A stretch of DNA of 64,000 nt from Sphingoaurantiacus capsulatus (GTDB taxonomy: Bacteria > Pseudomonadota > Alphaproteobacteria > Sphingomonadales > Sphingomonadaceae): assembly GCF_042648405.1 (NCBI RefSeq), contig NZ_JBHRXV010000001.1:496001-560000 (forward strand). Reading direction: 5' to 3'. Shown here piece after piece: positions 34,539 to 43,266 of the stretch. A program made the position numbers and the translations under genes. Below the pieces are notes generated by a model that made no database searches, was not told the origin of the DNA, and saw only the letters and a program-made list of their open reading frames with translations. Each line of letters starts with the position of its first letter. Position 1 is the first letter of the stretch.

Positions 34539-34607
34539 CGTCATTCCGGCGAAAGCCGGAATCCAGACCGACCGTCGGACTGGATTCCGGCTTTCGCCGG
34601 AATGACG
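34539..34607. repeat. REPIN-like palindrome
   Basis: Perfectly complementary arms CGTCATTCCGGCGAAAGCCG and CGGCTTTCGCCGGAATGACG, here with TTCCGG/CCGGAA ends, around a CCAGACCGACCGTCGGACTGG spacer. Confidence 0.88.
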
Positions 34608-34628
34608 ACTGTGGGGTAGTGACTGGAC

Positions 34629-35342
34629 ATGCCTACCACCCCCACCAACTGGCTCTACCCGCCCGACCTTACCGTCGCGACCGAAGTGCAGCGGGAGCTG
34701 GCATCGCGGGTGATCGCCGAGGACGACTTCGGCCCGATCAATACCGTCGGCGGCACCGATATCAGTTGCCGCCCGCGCGACCCCAAGGCGCAGGTTCACG
34801 CCGCCATCGTCACCTGCGACTGGCCCAGCCTGACCCGACGCGAAGTTGCCACCGCGTCCGACCTGCCGCGCTTCCCCTATGTCTCCGGCTACCTCGGCTT
34901 CCGCGAAAGCCCGGTGCTCGTCGACGCCTTCGCGAAACTCGCGCGCAAGCCCGACCTGCTGTTCGTCGACGGGCAGGGCCTCAGCCATCCGCGTGGGTTC
35001 GGCATCGCCTGCCAACTCGGCGTGCTGCTCGACGTGCCGGCCATCGGCGTCGGCAAGTCGGTGCTGGTCGGCACGCCGGCCGCGCCGCTCGGCCCCGACC
35101 CCGGCGACCGGGTGCCGATGGTGTGGAAGGGGCGCACCGTCGGTATGGCGCTGCGCACCCGGCCCCGCGCCAACCCGCTCTACATCTCCGCCGGCCACCG
35201 CATCTCGCTCGAAAGCGCGGTCGAGCATGTGCTCGCCGCCACCCGCGGCTACCGCCTGCCCGAGCCGACGCGCCGCGCGCATGACGCCGCGGGCGAGCTG
35301 CGGCGCAGCGTCGAAGGGGATGTCGCCGGACTGATCGGCTGA
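34629..35342 (+). CDS. nfi: Endonuclease V
   Basis: 237 residues. Deoxyinosine-specific repair nuclease that nicks near deaminated adenine. Catalytic acids match the family pattern: D44 in VGGTDISC, E93 in YLGFRESP, D114 in LFVDGQGLSHPRGFGIA. The wedge and base-pocket region GVGKSVLVG is also present. It stands alone between a repeat and the EF-G-like gene; the latter starts 124 nt downstream. Confidence 0.94.
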   Translation: MPTTPTNWLYPPDLTVATEVQRELASRVIAEDDFGPINTVGGTDISCRPRDPKAQVHAAIVTCDWPSLTRREVATASDLPRFPYVSGYLGFRESPVLVDAFAKLARKPDLLFVDGQGLSHPRGFGIACQLGVLLDVPAIGVGKSVLVGTPAAPLGPDPGDRVPMVWKGRTVGMALRTRPRANPLYISAGHRISLESAVEHVLAATRGYRLPEPTRRAHDAAGELRRSVEGDVAGLIG

Positions 35343-35465
35343 CGCGCTGAATCGACCTTGCGCGACTCGCAAGGGAGGCAGACCCTAGCTGGTCCCGACG
35401 GTCGCCACGGCCAGAAGGCCGCGCGCGACCGCCATTTCATGGCGAGCGAACGGCTGGAGGGAATG

Positions 35466-37502
35466 ATGGCATCAATTGGCAGAGCAGGTGCGGCGCGGGC
35501 GATCGCGCTGGTGGGTCCGAACGGGTCAGGCAAGACGTCGTTGATGGAGGCGTTGCTGCACGCCGCCGGCGCCATCGAGCGACGCGGCCTCGTCGACATG
35601 GGCAACACCGTGGGCGACAGCAGCGCCGAGGCGCGCGCGCGCGGCCAGTCGGTGGAAACCAGCCTTGGCCGCTTCGACTTCATGGGCGACCGTTACGCGC
35701 TGATCGACTGCCCCGGCGGCGTCGAGTTCGCCGGAGAGGCGGACACGGCGCTGGCCGCCGCCGACCTCGCGCTGGTAGTGATCGACCCCGATCCCGGCCA
35801 CGCCGCGCTGATCCAGCCGGTGCTGAAGCAATTGGAGACCCTGGGTATCCCCCGCGCCCTGTTCATCAACAAGATCGACACCGCGCACGGCCGCATCCGC
35901 GACCTGCTCGCCACCCTGCAGCCGGCGAGCGCTGCGCCGCTGGTCGCGCGGCAGATCCCGATCTGGGAGGGCGAGCGGGTCACCGGCTTCGTCGACCTCG
36001 GGCTCGAACGCGCCTTCGTCTATCGGCAGGGCAAGCCGTCCGAACAGGTCGAAATTCCGCCGACGCTCGCCCACCGCGAGGCGGAGGCGCGCTTCCATAT
36101 GCTGGAGCAGCTCGCCGATCATGACGATGTGCTGCTCGAACAATTACTGTCCGACATGGTACCCGAGCGCGACCTGGTGTTCGGCGACCTCGTGCGCGAG
36201 ACGCGCGAGGGGCTGATCGTGCCGGTGTTCTTCGGATCGGCGAGCAACGGCTTCGGCGTGCGCCGCCTGCTGAAGGCGCTGCGCCACGACACGCCGGAAC
36301 CCGGCGCTGCCGCCGAGCGCATCGGCGCGAGCGGCGACTGCGCCTATGTGTTCAAGGTCAGCCACGCCGGGCAGGCCGGCAAGCTCGCCTTCGCCCGCGT
36401 CATGTCGGGCAAGATCGGCGATGGCGCCGACCTCGTTCGCCCCGATGGCGAACACGCCCGCGCCGGCGGGCTGTTCGCGGTGCAGGGCGGCGCGACCACC
36501 AAGATCGCGAGTGCTGGCACCGGCGAGGTGATCGCCGTCGCCAAGGTGACCGGCGCGCGGCCGGGCGAGCTGCTGTCCGCCGACGGCAAGGCGCGCGCGG
36601 CGGCGCGCCTCCCGTCGCGGCGGACGCCGGTCTATGCGCTCGCCATCGGCACGCGCGACCGCAAGGACGATGTGCGGCTGTCCGAGGCGCTGGCGAAGCT
36701 CGTCGAGGAAGATCCGACCGTCGAGATGATCCATGACGCCGAGAGCCACCAGACCCTCCTCAAGGGCCAGGGCGAGACGCAGCTGAAGGTGCTGCTCGAC
36801 AAATTGAAGCGCCGCTACGGCGTCGCGGTCGACATCTCGCGCCCGCGCATCGGCTATCGGGAATCGATCCGCCGCGCCGCCGCCAACATCCGCGGCCGTC
36901 ACAAGAAGCAGTCGGGCGGCCACGGCCAGTTTGGCGACGTGGTCATCAACATCCGCCCCGAGACGCGCGGCCAGGGTTTCGGCTTCTCGGAAAAGATCAC
37001 CGGCGGCGCGGTGCCCAAGCAGTGGATTCCCGCGGTCGAGATGGGCGTGAAGGATGCGCTCGAACGCGGGCCGCTGGGCTTCCCGGTAGTCGATGTCGCG
37101 GTGGAGCTGATCGACGGCTCCTACCACAGCGTCGATTCATCCGAGCTGGCGTTCCGCACCGCCGGGCGGCTGGCCGCGAGCGACGGACTGAAGGGCTGCG
37201 ACTCCTATCTGCTCGAACCCGTCGACCGGCTGGAGATCTACACGCCGCAGGCGGCAACATCAAAGATCACCTCGGCGGTGACCAGCCGGCGCGGGCAGGT
37301 ACTGGGCTTCGACGCGCGCGAGGGCTGGCCCGGCTGGGACCGGCTCGACGTGTATCTGCCGCAGTCGGAGCGCCAGGAGCTGATCGCCGAGCTGCGGGCG
37401 CTGAGCCAAGGGCTCGCCACCTACACCTTCGCGTTCGATCATATGGCGGAGCTGTCCGGCCGGCAGGCCGAGCAGGTGGTTCAGGCGCGCGTGGCGGCCT
37501 GA
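35466..37502 (+). CDS. Elongation factor G-like protein (EF-G paralogue)
   Basis: 678 residues from ATG 35466, which lies 5 nt after GGAGG; ATG 35463 and 35439 are alternatives. GTPase motifs: G1 GPNGSGKT (17-24), G3 DCPGGVEF, G4 FINKIDTA; domain IV has RHKKQSGGHGQFGDVVINI. G1 is GPNGSGKT, whereas canonical EF-G has GHIDAGKT, which marks it as a paralogue rather than the essential fusA product. No rpsL/rpsG/tuf context. Function unknown; members may act in ribosome rescue or recycling. Confidence 0.88.
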   Translation: MASIGRAGAARAIALVGPNGSGKTSLMEALLHAAGAIERRGLVDMGNTVGDSSAEARARGQSVETSLGRFDFMGDRYALIDCPGGVEFAGEADTALAAADLALVVIDPDPGHAALIQPVLKQLETLGIPRALFINKIDTAHGRIRDLLATLQPASAAPLVARQIPIWEGERVTGFVDLGLERAFVYRQGKPSEQVEIPPTLAHREAEARFHMLEQLADHDDVLLEQLLSDMVPERDLVFGDLVRETREGLIVPVFFGSASNGFGVRRLLKALRHDTPEPGAAAERIGASGDCAYVFKVSHAGQAGKLAFARVMSGKIGDGADLVRPDGEHARAGGLFAVQGGATTKIASAGTGEVIAVAKVTGARPGELLSADGKARAAARLPSRRTPVYALAIGTRDRKDDVRLSEALAKLVEEDPTVEMIHDAESHQTLLKGQGETQLKVLLDKLKRRYGVAVDISRPRIGYRESIRRAAANIRGRHKKQSGGHGQFGDVVINIRPETRGQGFGFSEKITGGAVPKQWIPAVEMGVKDALERGPLGFPVVDVAVELIDGSYHSVDSSELAFRTAGRLAASDGLKGCDSYLLEPVDRLEIYTPQAATSKITSAVTSRRGQVLGFDAREGWPGWDRLDVYLPQSERQELIAELRALSQGLATYTFAFDHMAELSGRQAEQVVQARVAA

Positions 37503-39694
37503 CGCAGCGGGATGACCGCGCCGTCGCCCGAGGCGAGCATCGCTTCGAGCACGGCGCGGCTCATCGGTTCGGCAAAGACATTGCCCTGGAATTCGTCGGC
37601 GCCGGCGCGCTTCAGCAGCTCGACCTGACGCACCGTCTCGACGCCCTCGGCGACCACCGTCAGCCCCAGTGCATGCCCGAGCGCGACCATCGAGCTCAGC
37701 ACGGTCATCGCATCGGTGTCGGGCGCGAGACCTTCGAGGAAGCCTTGCGCGATCTTCATCGAATCGAGCTTGAAGCGCTGCAGATAGACGAGGCTCGAAT
37801 AGCCGGTGCCGAAATCGTCGAGCGCCAGCTTCACGCCCATCGCGCGCAGCGCATCGAGGCGGCGGCGGGCGCCCTCGGGATCATTGACCAGCACCGTCTC
37901 GGTGATCTCGAGCGTCAGCCGCGCCGGGTCGAGGCCGGCGGATTCGAGCGCCGACTTCACCGTGTCGACGATGTCGTCGCCGCGGAACTGCGCCGGCGAC
38001 AGGTTGACCGCGACACCGATGCTCCAGCGCGCCGCGTCGGCGCAGGCGGTGCGCAGCACCCGCTCGCCGAGACCCGCGATCAGCCCGCTCTCCTCGGCGA
38101 TCGGCACGAACACCGATGGCGACACCGGGCGGCCGTCGGCATCGACGAAGCGGGCCAGCGCCTCGACCCCGACGATGCGCTGCGTCCGCGCGCAGACCTT
38201 TGGCTGATAGACGACCTTCACCGCGTCGCCATCGATCGCGCGGCGAAGCTCGCCCTCGATGCGGCGGCGGTGGTGGAGATCCTCGTCCATCGCCGCCTCG
38301 AACAGCGCGACGCGGCTGCGGCCGCGCGACTTGGCCTGGTAGAGCGCGATGTCGGCGCGGCGCACCACCTCGTCGGGGCTGGTGTCGCTGCCCTGCACCG
38401 CGGCGATGCCGATCGAGCCGCTGAGGCGAACCTGCGTGCCCTCGACATTGTGCGGCTCGGTCAGCGCGGCGAGCAGGCCGGTGGCGCGGCTGCGCGCGGC
38501 ATCGACGTCGCTGTCGGCGATCAGCACGACGAACTCGTCGCCACCGAAGCGCGCGACGGTATCCCCGGGGAACAGGCGGCGGATGCGACGGCCGACGGTG
38601 CGCAGCACCTTGTCGCCGGCTTCATGCCCCCACATGTCGTTGACGTCCTTGAAGCCGTCGAGGTCGACGAACAGCAGGGTCGCGCCGCCGCCCTTTGCCG
38701 CCACCGCCTCGCCGAGCTTTTCCATCAGCAGGCGGCGGTTGGCGAGCCCGGTCAGCTCATCGTGCCGCGCCTCGTGCCGGGTGATGCTGAGGTCGTGCGC
38801 CGAGGAGCGGATGAAGCGGTAAACCAGGATACCGGCGAGCGTCATCACCAGCAGCACGACCATCGCGAACGGCAGCAGCCGCTCGACCACGTCGCCCATA
38901 TGGCGTTGCGCGCGCCAATGGAGCACGGCGATGCGCTGGTCCGACGCGTTGCGCAGCACCAGCTCGCCGTCGCCGGGCGCCGCGCGCGCCGGCCAGCCGG
39001 CGAGCGACATCCGGTCGATCAGCACGCTGTCCGAAAGGCTCGCGAGGAAATCCTCGTCGACGTCATAGGCGGAGACGAGAAGCGCGTAGCCGCCGTCGGC
39101 GGGCGTGCCGACGCGGCCGAAATCATGGAGGATCGGCGCGACGATCAGGAATACCGGCCGCCCGTCGATCATCGCGAAGGCGGCATCGTCATAGCCGCGC
39201 GACAGGTTGCGCCCGATGGTCAGGCTGTCCGCCGCCGGGCGGTAGCTGTCGGCGCGCTCGCGCACCTTTGCCACCAGCGGCGCGGCCTGCGCGGCGAGCG
39301 CCGCGTAGGTGGAGGCGGGAAGCTGCACGCCCTTGGCGTTGGCGTAGGCGGCCTTGTTGCCGGCATCGAGCATGAACACCCGGTCGGCGGCGTAGAAGCG
39401 GTGCAGCCACTGGCCGACATTCTCGTCGACCCACGCCTCGTCGAAGCTGAGCGCGGTGTTCTGCACCGCCTCGTCCCAGAAGGTAACGCTGGTCAGGTCG
39501 TTCCTCAGCCGCTGCAGCTTCAGGTCGAGCGCATTCTGCGCCTGCACCTCCTCGCGGTCATGCGAGAGGTCGACATAATAGTCGGCGGAAACGAACAGGG
39601 TGACGACGGACGCGACGACGGTCAGCGCGACCAGCCCGGCCAACGCAGTCGTGACCGCGACGGTGCGCGGTATGTTGAAAAGCCCCCTAATCAA
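37481..39694 (-). CDS. CHASE4-like sensor with GGDEF and EAL domains
   Basis: 737 residues. TM1 at about 13-36, periplasmic CHASE4-like sensor, TM2 at about 274-293, GGDEF domain (FGGDEF at 383-388, canonical) and EAL domain (EAL at 511-513, with EITET, DDFGTGYSSL and VAEGVET). Bifunctional for cyclic di-GMP synthesis and hydrolysis. No RxxD inhibitory site precedes GGDEF (it reads FPGD). The usual KIDxSF is KIAQGF here, and QGxxF reads QGNVF. The 3' end overlaps the EF-G-like gene convergently by 22 nt. Confidence 0.93.
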   Translation of the reverse strand: MIRGLFNIPRTVAVTTALAGLVALTVVASVVTLFVSADYYVDLSHDREEVQAQNALDLKLQRLRNDLTSVTFWDEAVQNTALSFDEAWVDENVGQWLHRFYAADRVFMLDAGNKAAYANAKGVQLPASTYAALAAQAAPLVAKVRERADSYRPAADSLTIGRNLSRGYDDAAFAMIDGRPVFLIVAPILHDFGRVGTPADGGYALLVSAYDVDEDFLASLSDSVLIDRMSLAGWPARAAPGDGELVLRNASDQRIAVLHWRAQRHMGDVVERLLPFAMVVLLVMTLAGILVYRFIRSSAHDLSITRHEARHDELTGLANRRLLMEKLGEAVAAKGGGATLLFVDLDGFKDVNDMWGHEAGDKVLRTVGRRIRRLFPGDTVARFGGDEFVVLIADSDVDAARSRATGLLAALTEPHNVEGTQVRLSGSIGIAAVQGSDTSPDEVVRRADIALYQAKSRGRSRVALFEAAMDEDLHHRRRIEGELRRAIDGDAVKVVYQPKVCARTQRIVGVEALARFVDADGRPVSPSVFVPIAEESGLIAGLGERVLRTACADAARWSIGVAVNLSPAQFRGDDIVDTVKSALESAGLDPARLTLEITETVLVNDPEGARRRLDALRAMGVKLALDDFGTGYSSLVYLQRFKLDSMKIAQGFLEGLAPDTDAMTVLSSMVALGHALGLTVVAEGVETVRQVELLKRAGADEFQGNVFAEPMSRAVLEAMLASGDGAVIPLRQAATRA

Positions 39695-39813
39695 CGTACC
39701 GCCACCTCTACGCCTACGACCGCGAGAGTCCAGAACTCGTCGCGTCCTGCGGCGCTTTGTGCCACCGCAGCGAAAGCGCGCAATATTGTAAATCCCACAG
39801 CGGCAAATGCTTA

Positions 39814-39837
39814 CGGAGCCGTGTTGATACGGCTCCG
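39814..39837. other. Perfect hairpin upstream of the D,D-carboxypeptidase gene
   Basis: CGGAGCCGT (39814-39822), loop GTTGAT, ACGGCTCCG (39829-39837). No T run, so not a simple terminator. About 94 nt upstream of the start codon and between divergent genes; could be a regulator site or leader structure. Confidence 0.45.
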
Positions 39838-39930
39838 CTGCGGCGAACCGTTGGTTTTGTGAGTCGGGCCGTTCTATCGGGTGGAGCCTTTTATGTTAAC
39901 CTTCCCGAACGAATTTGAACGGGGGGATTT

Positions 39931-40890
39931 ATGCGTAGCTTCACGCAGAAACTGGCGCTGGCCGCCGCGCTGATCGCGCTGCCCGCCATGGCCCTGGTGC
40001 CGGCGGCTCCGGCGGTTGCGAAGAGCCTCTACGAACAGCCGAAATATGCCGCGATCCTCGTCGATGCGAAGACCGGCGAAGTTCTCTATTCGCGCCGGCC
40101 CGACGCCGCGCGCCACCCGGCGTCGATCACCAAGGTGATGACGCTGTACCTGACCTTCGAGGCGCTGGAGCAGGGCGAGCTGACCTTGCGCGACAAGATC
40201 ACCTTCTCGGCGCGCGCCGCCGGCCAGGCGCCGTCGAAGCTGCCGACGCGCAAGGGCGACACCATCACCGTCGAGCAGGCGATCCGCGCACTGACCGTCA
40301 AGTCGGCGAACGACGTCGCCGTGGCGCTCGCCGAAAAGCTCGGCGTGACCGAGGCGGCCTTCGCGGAAAAGATGACCGAGAAGGCGCGCTATCTCGGCAT
40401 GAAGAACACCCGCTTCGTCAACGCGAGCGGCCTGCCGAATCCCAATCATTCGACGACGGCGCGCGATATCGCGATCCTGTCGTTGGCGACGCTTCAGCAT
40501 TTTCCGCAATATTATAAATATTATAGCGAGCCGGAATTCACCTACGCCAATCAGGTGATGACCTCGCACAACCGGCTGTTGAAGAACATGCCCGGCGCCG
40601 ATGGCATCAAGACCGGCTACACCGCCGCCGCCGGCTTCACGCTCGCGGCTTCGGCGCAGCGCGACGGCAAGCGGCTGATCGCGGTGGTGCTCGGCGGGCC
40701 TTCCACCATGGCGCGCGACCAGAATGTGCAGGCGCTGCTCGAGGCCGGCTTCGACGTGATGAAGTCGCGCGCGGTCGGCATGCGCACCACCGTCGCCTCC
40801 TACATGAGCGAACCGCCCGAAGTGCCGGGCTTCGAACTGCCGCCGGGCATCGAGCAGGGCTCGACCGACGCGGCCAGCCCGCGGCGCTGA
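39931..40890 (+). CDS. D-alanyl-D-alanine carboxypeptidase, PBP5 type
   Basis: 319 residues. Signal peptide FTQKLALAAALIALPAMAL. Serine peptidase S11 triad: S65-x-x-K68 (PASITKVM), S125-A-N127 (VKSANDVA) and K227-T-G (GIKTGYT). It trims the terminal D-Ala of peptidoglycan stem peptides in the periplasm. The C-terminus is short and lacks the usual PBP5 beta domain and amphipathic anchor, so it may be soluble. Followed by an intrinsic terminator. Confidence 0.92.
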   Translation: MRSFTQKLALAAALIALPAMALVPAAPAVAKSLYEQPKYAAILVDAKTGEVLYSRRPDAARHPASITKVMTLYLTFEALEQGELTLRDKITFSARAAGQAPSKLPTRKGDTITVEQAIRALTVKSANDVAVALAEKLGVTEAAFAEKMTEKARYLGMKNTRFVNASGLPNPNHSTTARDIAILSLATLQHFPQYYKYYSEPEFTYANQVMTSHNRLLKNMPGADGIKTGYTAAAGFTLAASAQRDGKRLIAVVLGGPSTMARDQNVQALLEAGFDVMKSRAVGMRTTVASYMSEPPEVPGFELPPGIEQGSTDAASPRR

Positions 40891-40928
40891 CCCCGTTTCA
40901 GTAACTCGTAGCGTTATGTTTCCCGGGT

Positions 40929-40963
40929 GGCGGGGGTCGAAAGGCCCCCGCCCCGACCTTTTT
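40929..40963 (+). terminator. Terminator between convergent dac and map genes
   Basis: GGCGGGGG (40929-40936) pairs with CCCCCGCC (40945-40952), 8-nt loop, then CCGACC and five T residues at 40959-40963. Confidence 0.6.
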
Positions 40964-41729
40964 AGGCGGCCCGCTTCTCGCCGGGCCGAAGCGTCAGCAC
41001 CCGCACGCCGTCGCGCGTCACCGCCACCGTATGCTCGAACTGCGCGGACAGTTTCCCGTCGGTGGTGACCACCGTCCAGCCATCGTCCTCAGTGCGCACG
41101 GTGCGGCGGCCCTGGTTGAGCATCGGCTCGATGGTGAACACCATGTTCTCGCGGAGGATAAGCCCGGTGTCGGGCCGGCCATAGTGCAGCACCTGCGGCG
41201 CCTCGTGCATCTCGCGGCCGATGCCGTGGCCGCAATAGTCACGCACCACCGAATAGCCATGGCGCTTGGCGTGCCGCTCGATCGCGTGGCCGACATCGCC
41301 GAGCCGCGCGCCGGGGCGCACCGCGGCGATGCCCTTCCACAAGGCCTCATAGGTCACGTCGACCAACCGCTTCGCCGCCGGGGCGACGGTGCCGATCAGA
41401 TAGGTCTTGCTGGAATCGGCGATGAAGCCGTTCTTTTCCAAGGTGATGTCGAAATTGACGATGTCGCCGTCCTTCAGGACATCGGCGTCCGACGGCACCC
41501 CGTGGCACACCACCTCGTTGCGCGAGCAGTTGAGCACATAGCCATAGCCATATTGCCCCTTGCTCGCCGGCCGCGCCTTCAGCTCATCGACGATGAAGCG
41601 CTCGACAAGGTCGTTGACCTGCATCGTCGTCATGCCGGCCAGCGCCAGCGTATCGAGATGCGCGAATACCGAGGCGAGCAGCCGCCCCGCCTCCGCCATG
41701 ACCTCGATCTCTTCCGGCGTCTTGGTCAT
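40962..41729 (-). CDS. map: Methionine aminopeptidase, type I
   Basis: 255 residues from ATG 41729, removing the initiator Met from nascent proteins. Metal ligands of the pita-bread fold are visible: NFDITLEKNGFIADSSKTYL (two Asp), GHGIGREMHEAPQ (His), TIEPML (Glu) and SAQFEHTVAVT (Glu). No N-terminal zinc extension. The start codon overlaps the stop of the upstream ParD-like gene, so translation is coupled. Could be the only or an additional MAP of the cell; the window does not tell. Confidence 0.95.
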   Translation of the reverse strand: MTKTPEEIEVMAEAGRLLASVFAHLDTLALAGMTTMQVNDLVERFIVDELKARPASKGQYGYGYVLNCSRNEVVCHGVPSDADVLKDGDIVNFDITLEKNGFIADSSKTYLIGTVAPAAKRLVDVTYEALWKGIAAVRPGARLGDVGHAIERHAKRHGYSVVRDYCGHGIGREMHEAPQVLHYGRPDTGLILRENMVFTIEPMLNQGRRTVRTEDDGWTVVTTDGKLSAQFEHTVAVTRDGVRVLTLRPGEKRAA

Positions 41730-41932
41730 GCGGCGCGCAGGGTCGGCGTGTCGACGCCCGCGTCGCGCAACTCGCGCGCGACGATCTCCTGAAAGCTCAG
41801 TGTCGGATTCAGCTCGCAGAGCATGCCGATGCGAATCCAGAACGCCGCCTGCGCGTTGATCGAGCGGCACGAGACCTTGCAGGCCTTGCGCAGCTGATCG
41901 TGCAGCTCGTCCTCGATGTTCACGATGCCCAT
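41726..41932 (-). CDS. ParD-like antitoxin-family protein, coupled to map
   Basis: 68 residues, MGIVNIEDELHDQLRKACKV at the start then SRSINAQAAFWIRIGMLCEL and NPTLSFQEI: the ParD_like family, a ribbon-helix-helix DNA-binding relative of the ParD antitoxins. There is no ParE or other toxin gene; the partner is map, overlapping by 4 nt. It should bind the 39-bp palindrome immediately upstream and autoregulate the pair. Start ATG 41932 follows GAGCGGGC. Family call good, role inferred. Confidence 0.85.
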   Translation of the reverse strand: MGIVNIEDELHDQLRKACKVSCRSINAQAAFWIRIGMLCELNPTLSFQEIVARELRDAGVDTPTLRAA

Positions 41933-41940
41933 GCCCGCTC

Positions 41941-41979
41941 CTATGCGATTCGTATATGTTTCATATACAAACCGCATAG
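41941..41979. promoter_or_regulatory. 39-bp palindrome, probable operator of parD-like-map
   Basis: Symmetrical about base 41960: outer arms CTATGCG (41941-41947) and CGCATAG (41973-41979), inner arms GTATATG (41952-41958) and CATATAC (41962-41968). 16 of 19 position pairs are complementary. AT-rich core in GC-rich DNA, 8 nt upstream of the ParD-like start, so it probably covers the promoter. Confidence 0.75.
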
Positions 41980-41997
41980 GGCTGGGCAAGCGGCGGC

Positions 41998-43176
41998 CTA
42001 CTTCTTCGGCTTCAACCGCAGCAGCTTGCCGTCGTCGGCGTCGGTCAACACGTAGAGGAAGCCGTCCGGTCCCTCGATCACGTCGCGGATGCGGGCGCCG
42101 AGGTCGATGCGCTCCTCGCCGACCACCTTGTCGCCCTTGATCGACAGCCGGACGAGACCCTTGGTCACCAGCCCGCCGATAAAGGCGCTGCCCTTCCAGG
42201 CCGGGAAGGCGTTGCCGCTGTAGAAGGTCATGCCCGACGGGCCGATCACAGGGTCCCAATAATAGACCGGCTGCTCAAGGCCCGCCTTGGCGGTGATCCC
42301 CTCGCCGACCGGCTTGCCGCTATATTCCTCGCCATAGGTGATGACCGGCCAGCCGTAGTTCTTGCCGGCCGCCGGCTTGTTGAGTTCGTCGCCGCCCTTC
42401 GGGCCGTGCTCGACGGTCCAGAGGTTGCCCGACGCATCGAGCGCTGCCGACTGGAGGTTGCGATGGCCGTAAGACCAGATCTGCGCGCGCCCGCCGCCGG
42501 CCTTCGCCCACGGGTTCGAGGCGACCGGCTTGCCGTCCATCGTCACGCGGATGACCTTGCCGAAGCCGTAGTTCAGGTCCTGCGAGAACACGCGGGCATC
42601 GGGCACCGAGCGTTCGCCGGTGGTGATGAACAGATTGCCGTCGCGCGCAAACACCAGCCGCGAGCCGAAATGCTTGGTGCTGCTCCACGCCGGTTCCTGA
42701 CGGAAGATCACCTTGCCGCCCGCCATGCTGAACGTACCGGTCTTCGACGGCGTCGCGCAATAAGCGGCGGTGGAATTCTTCCCCGCGTCGCGCGGCTCGG
42801 CATAGGTCAGGCAGACGGTGTCGCCCTTGACGCCAACGTCGAGCAGGCCGCCCTGGTCGCGCGCGTCGACCTTGGGCACGCCCGGCACCGGGCCGGAGAG
42901 CTTGCCGTCACGGCCGATGACGCGCAGCGCCCCGGTCTTCTCGGTGATCAGCACGCGCCCATCGCCGAGGAAGTCGACGCCCCACGGCTTGCTCAGCCCC
43001 TCGACCACCGTTTCGACGGTGAAGGCGACGTTGGTCTTCGCTTCCGGCGCGCGGGCTTGGCCGGCGAAGGCGGGCTTCTGCTCGGGCGAGTTGGGCTCGC
43101 CCTGCGCCACCGGCGCCGCATTCACCGCCGCCGCCGCGACACCCGCCAGCGCCACACCCATCATCAGCTTCCGCAT
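41998..43176 (-). CDS. PQQ-dependent sugar dehydrogenase-like protein (soluble GDH/YliI family)
   Basis: 392 residues from ATG 43176, with a signal peptide MRKLMMGVALAGVAAAAVNA. Six-bladed propeller of the GDH-B/YliI family: ETVVEGLSKPWGVDFLGDGR, RDQGGLLDVGV, VEHGPKGGDELN and NYGWPVITYGEEYSG. Periplasmic oxidation of aldose-type sugars with PQQ is the family activity. GGGAG lies 7 nt before the chosen ATG. Divergent from kynA; the 90-nt gap must hold both promoters. Confidence 0.87.
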   Translation of the reverse strand: MRKLMMGVALAGVAAAAVNAAPVAQGEPNSPEQKPAFAGQARAPEAKTNVAFTVETVVEGLSKPWGVDFLGDGRVLITEKTGALRVIGRDGKLSGPVPGVPKVDARDQGGLLDVGVKGDTVCLTYAEPRDAGKNSTAAYCATPSKTGTFSMAGGKVIFRQEPAWSSTKHFGSRLVFARDGNLFITTGERSVPDARVFSQDLNYGFGKVIRVTMDGKPVASNPWAKAGGGRAQIWSYGHRNLQSAALDASGNLWTVEHGPKGGDELNKPAAGKNYGWPVITYGEEYSGKPVGEGITAKAGLEQPVYYWDPVIGPSGMTFYSGNAFPAWKGSAFIGGLVTKGLVRLSIKGDKVVGEERIDLGARIRDVIEGPDGFLYVLTDADDGKLLRLKPKK

Positions 43177-43266
43177 GCCCATCTCCCTAGTAGCTCGATA
43201 CGAGACCTTGAACGTCCGCGCGCCATTCCAGATGCACGTTTCCATCGGATGGACTAAAGGTCGCGC

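Noticed and set aside
37022..39862. Very long open frame (946 codons) on the plus strand
   Set aside because: It lies antisense to the clear CHASE4-GGDEF-EAL gene and the end of the EF-G-like gene. High GC content makes long antisense frames common, and the translation is Arg/Ala/Asp/Gly-rich with no domain.
41726..41932. Classical ParDE toxin-antitoxin system
   Set aside because: Only the antitoxin-like gene exists; the coupled gene is a complete methionine aminopeptidase and there is no ParE-like frame in the gap or on the other strand.
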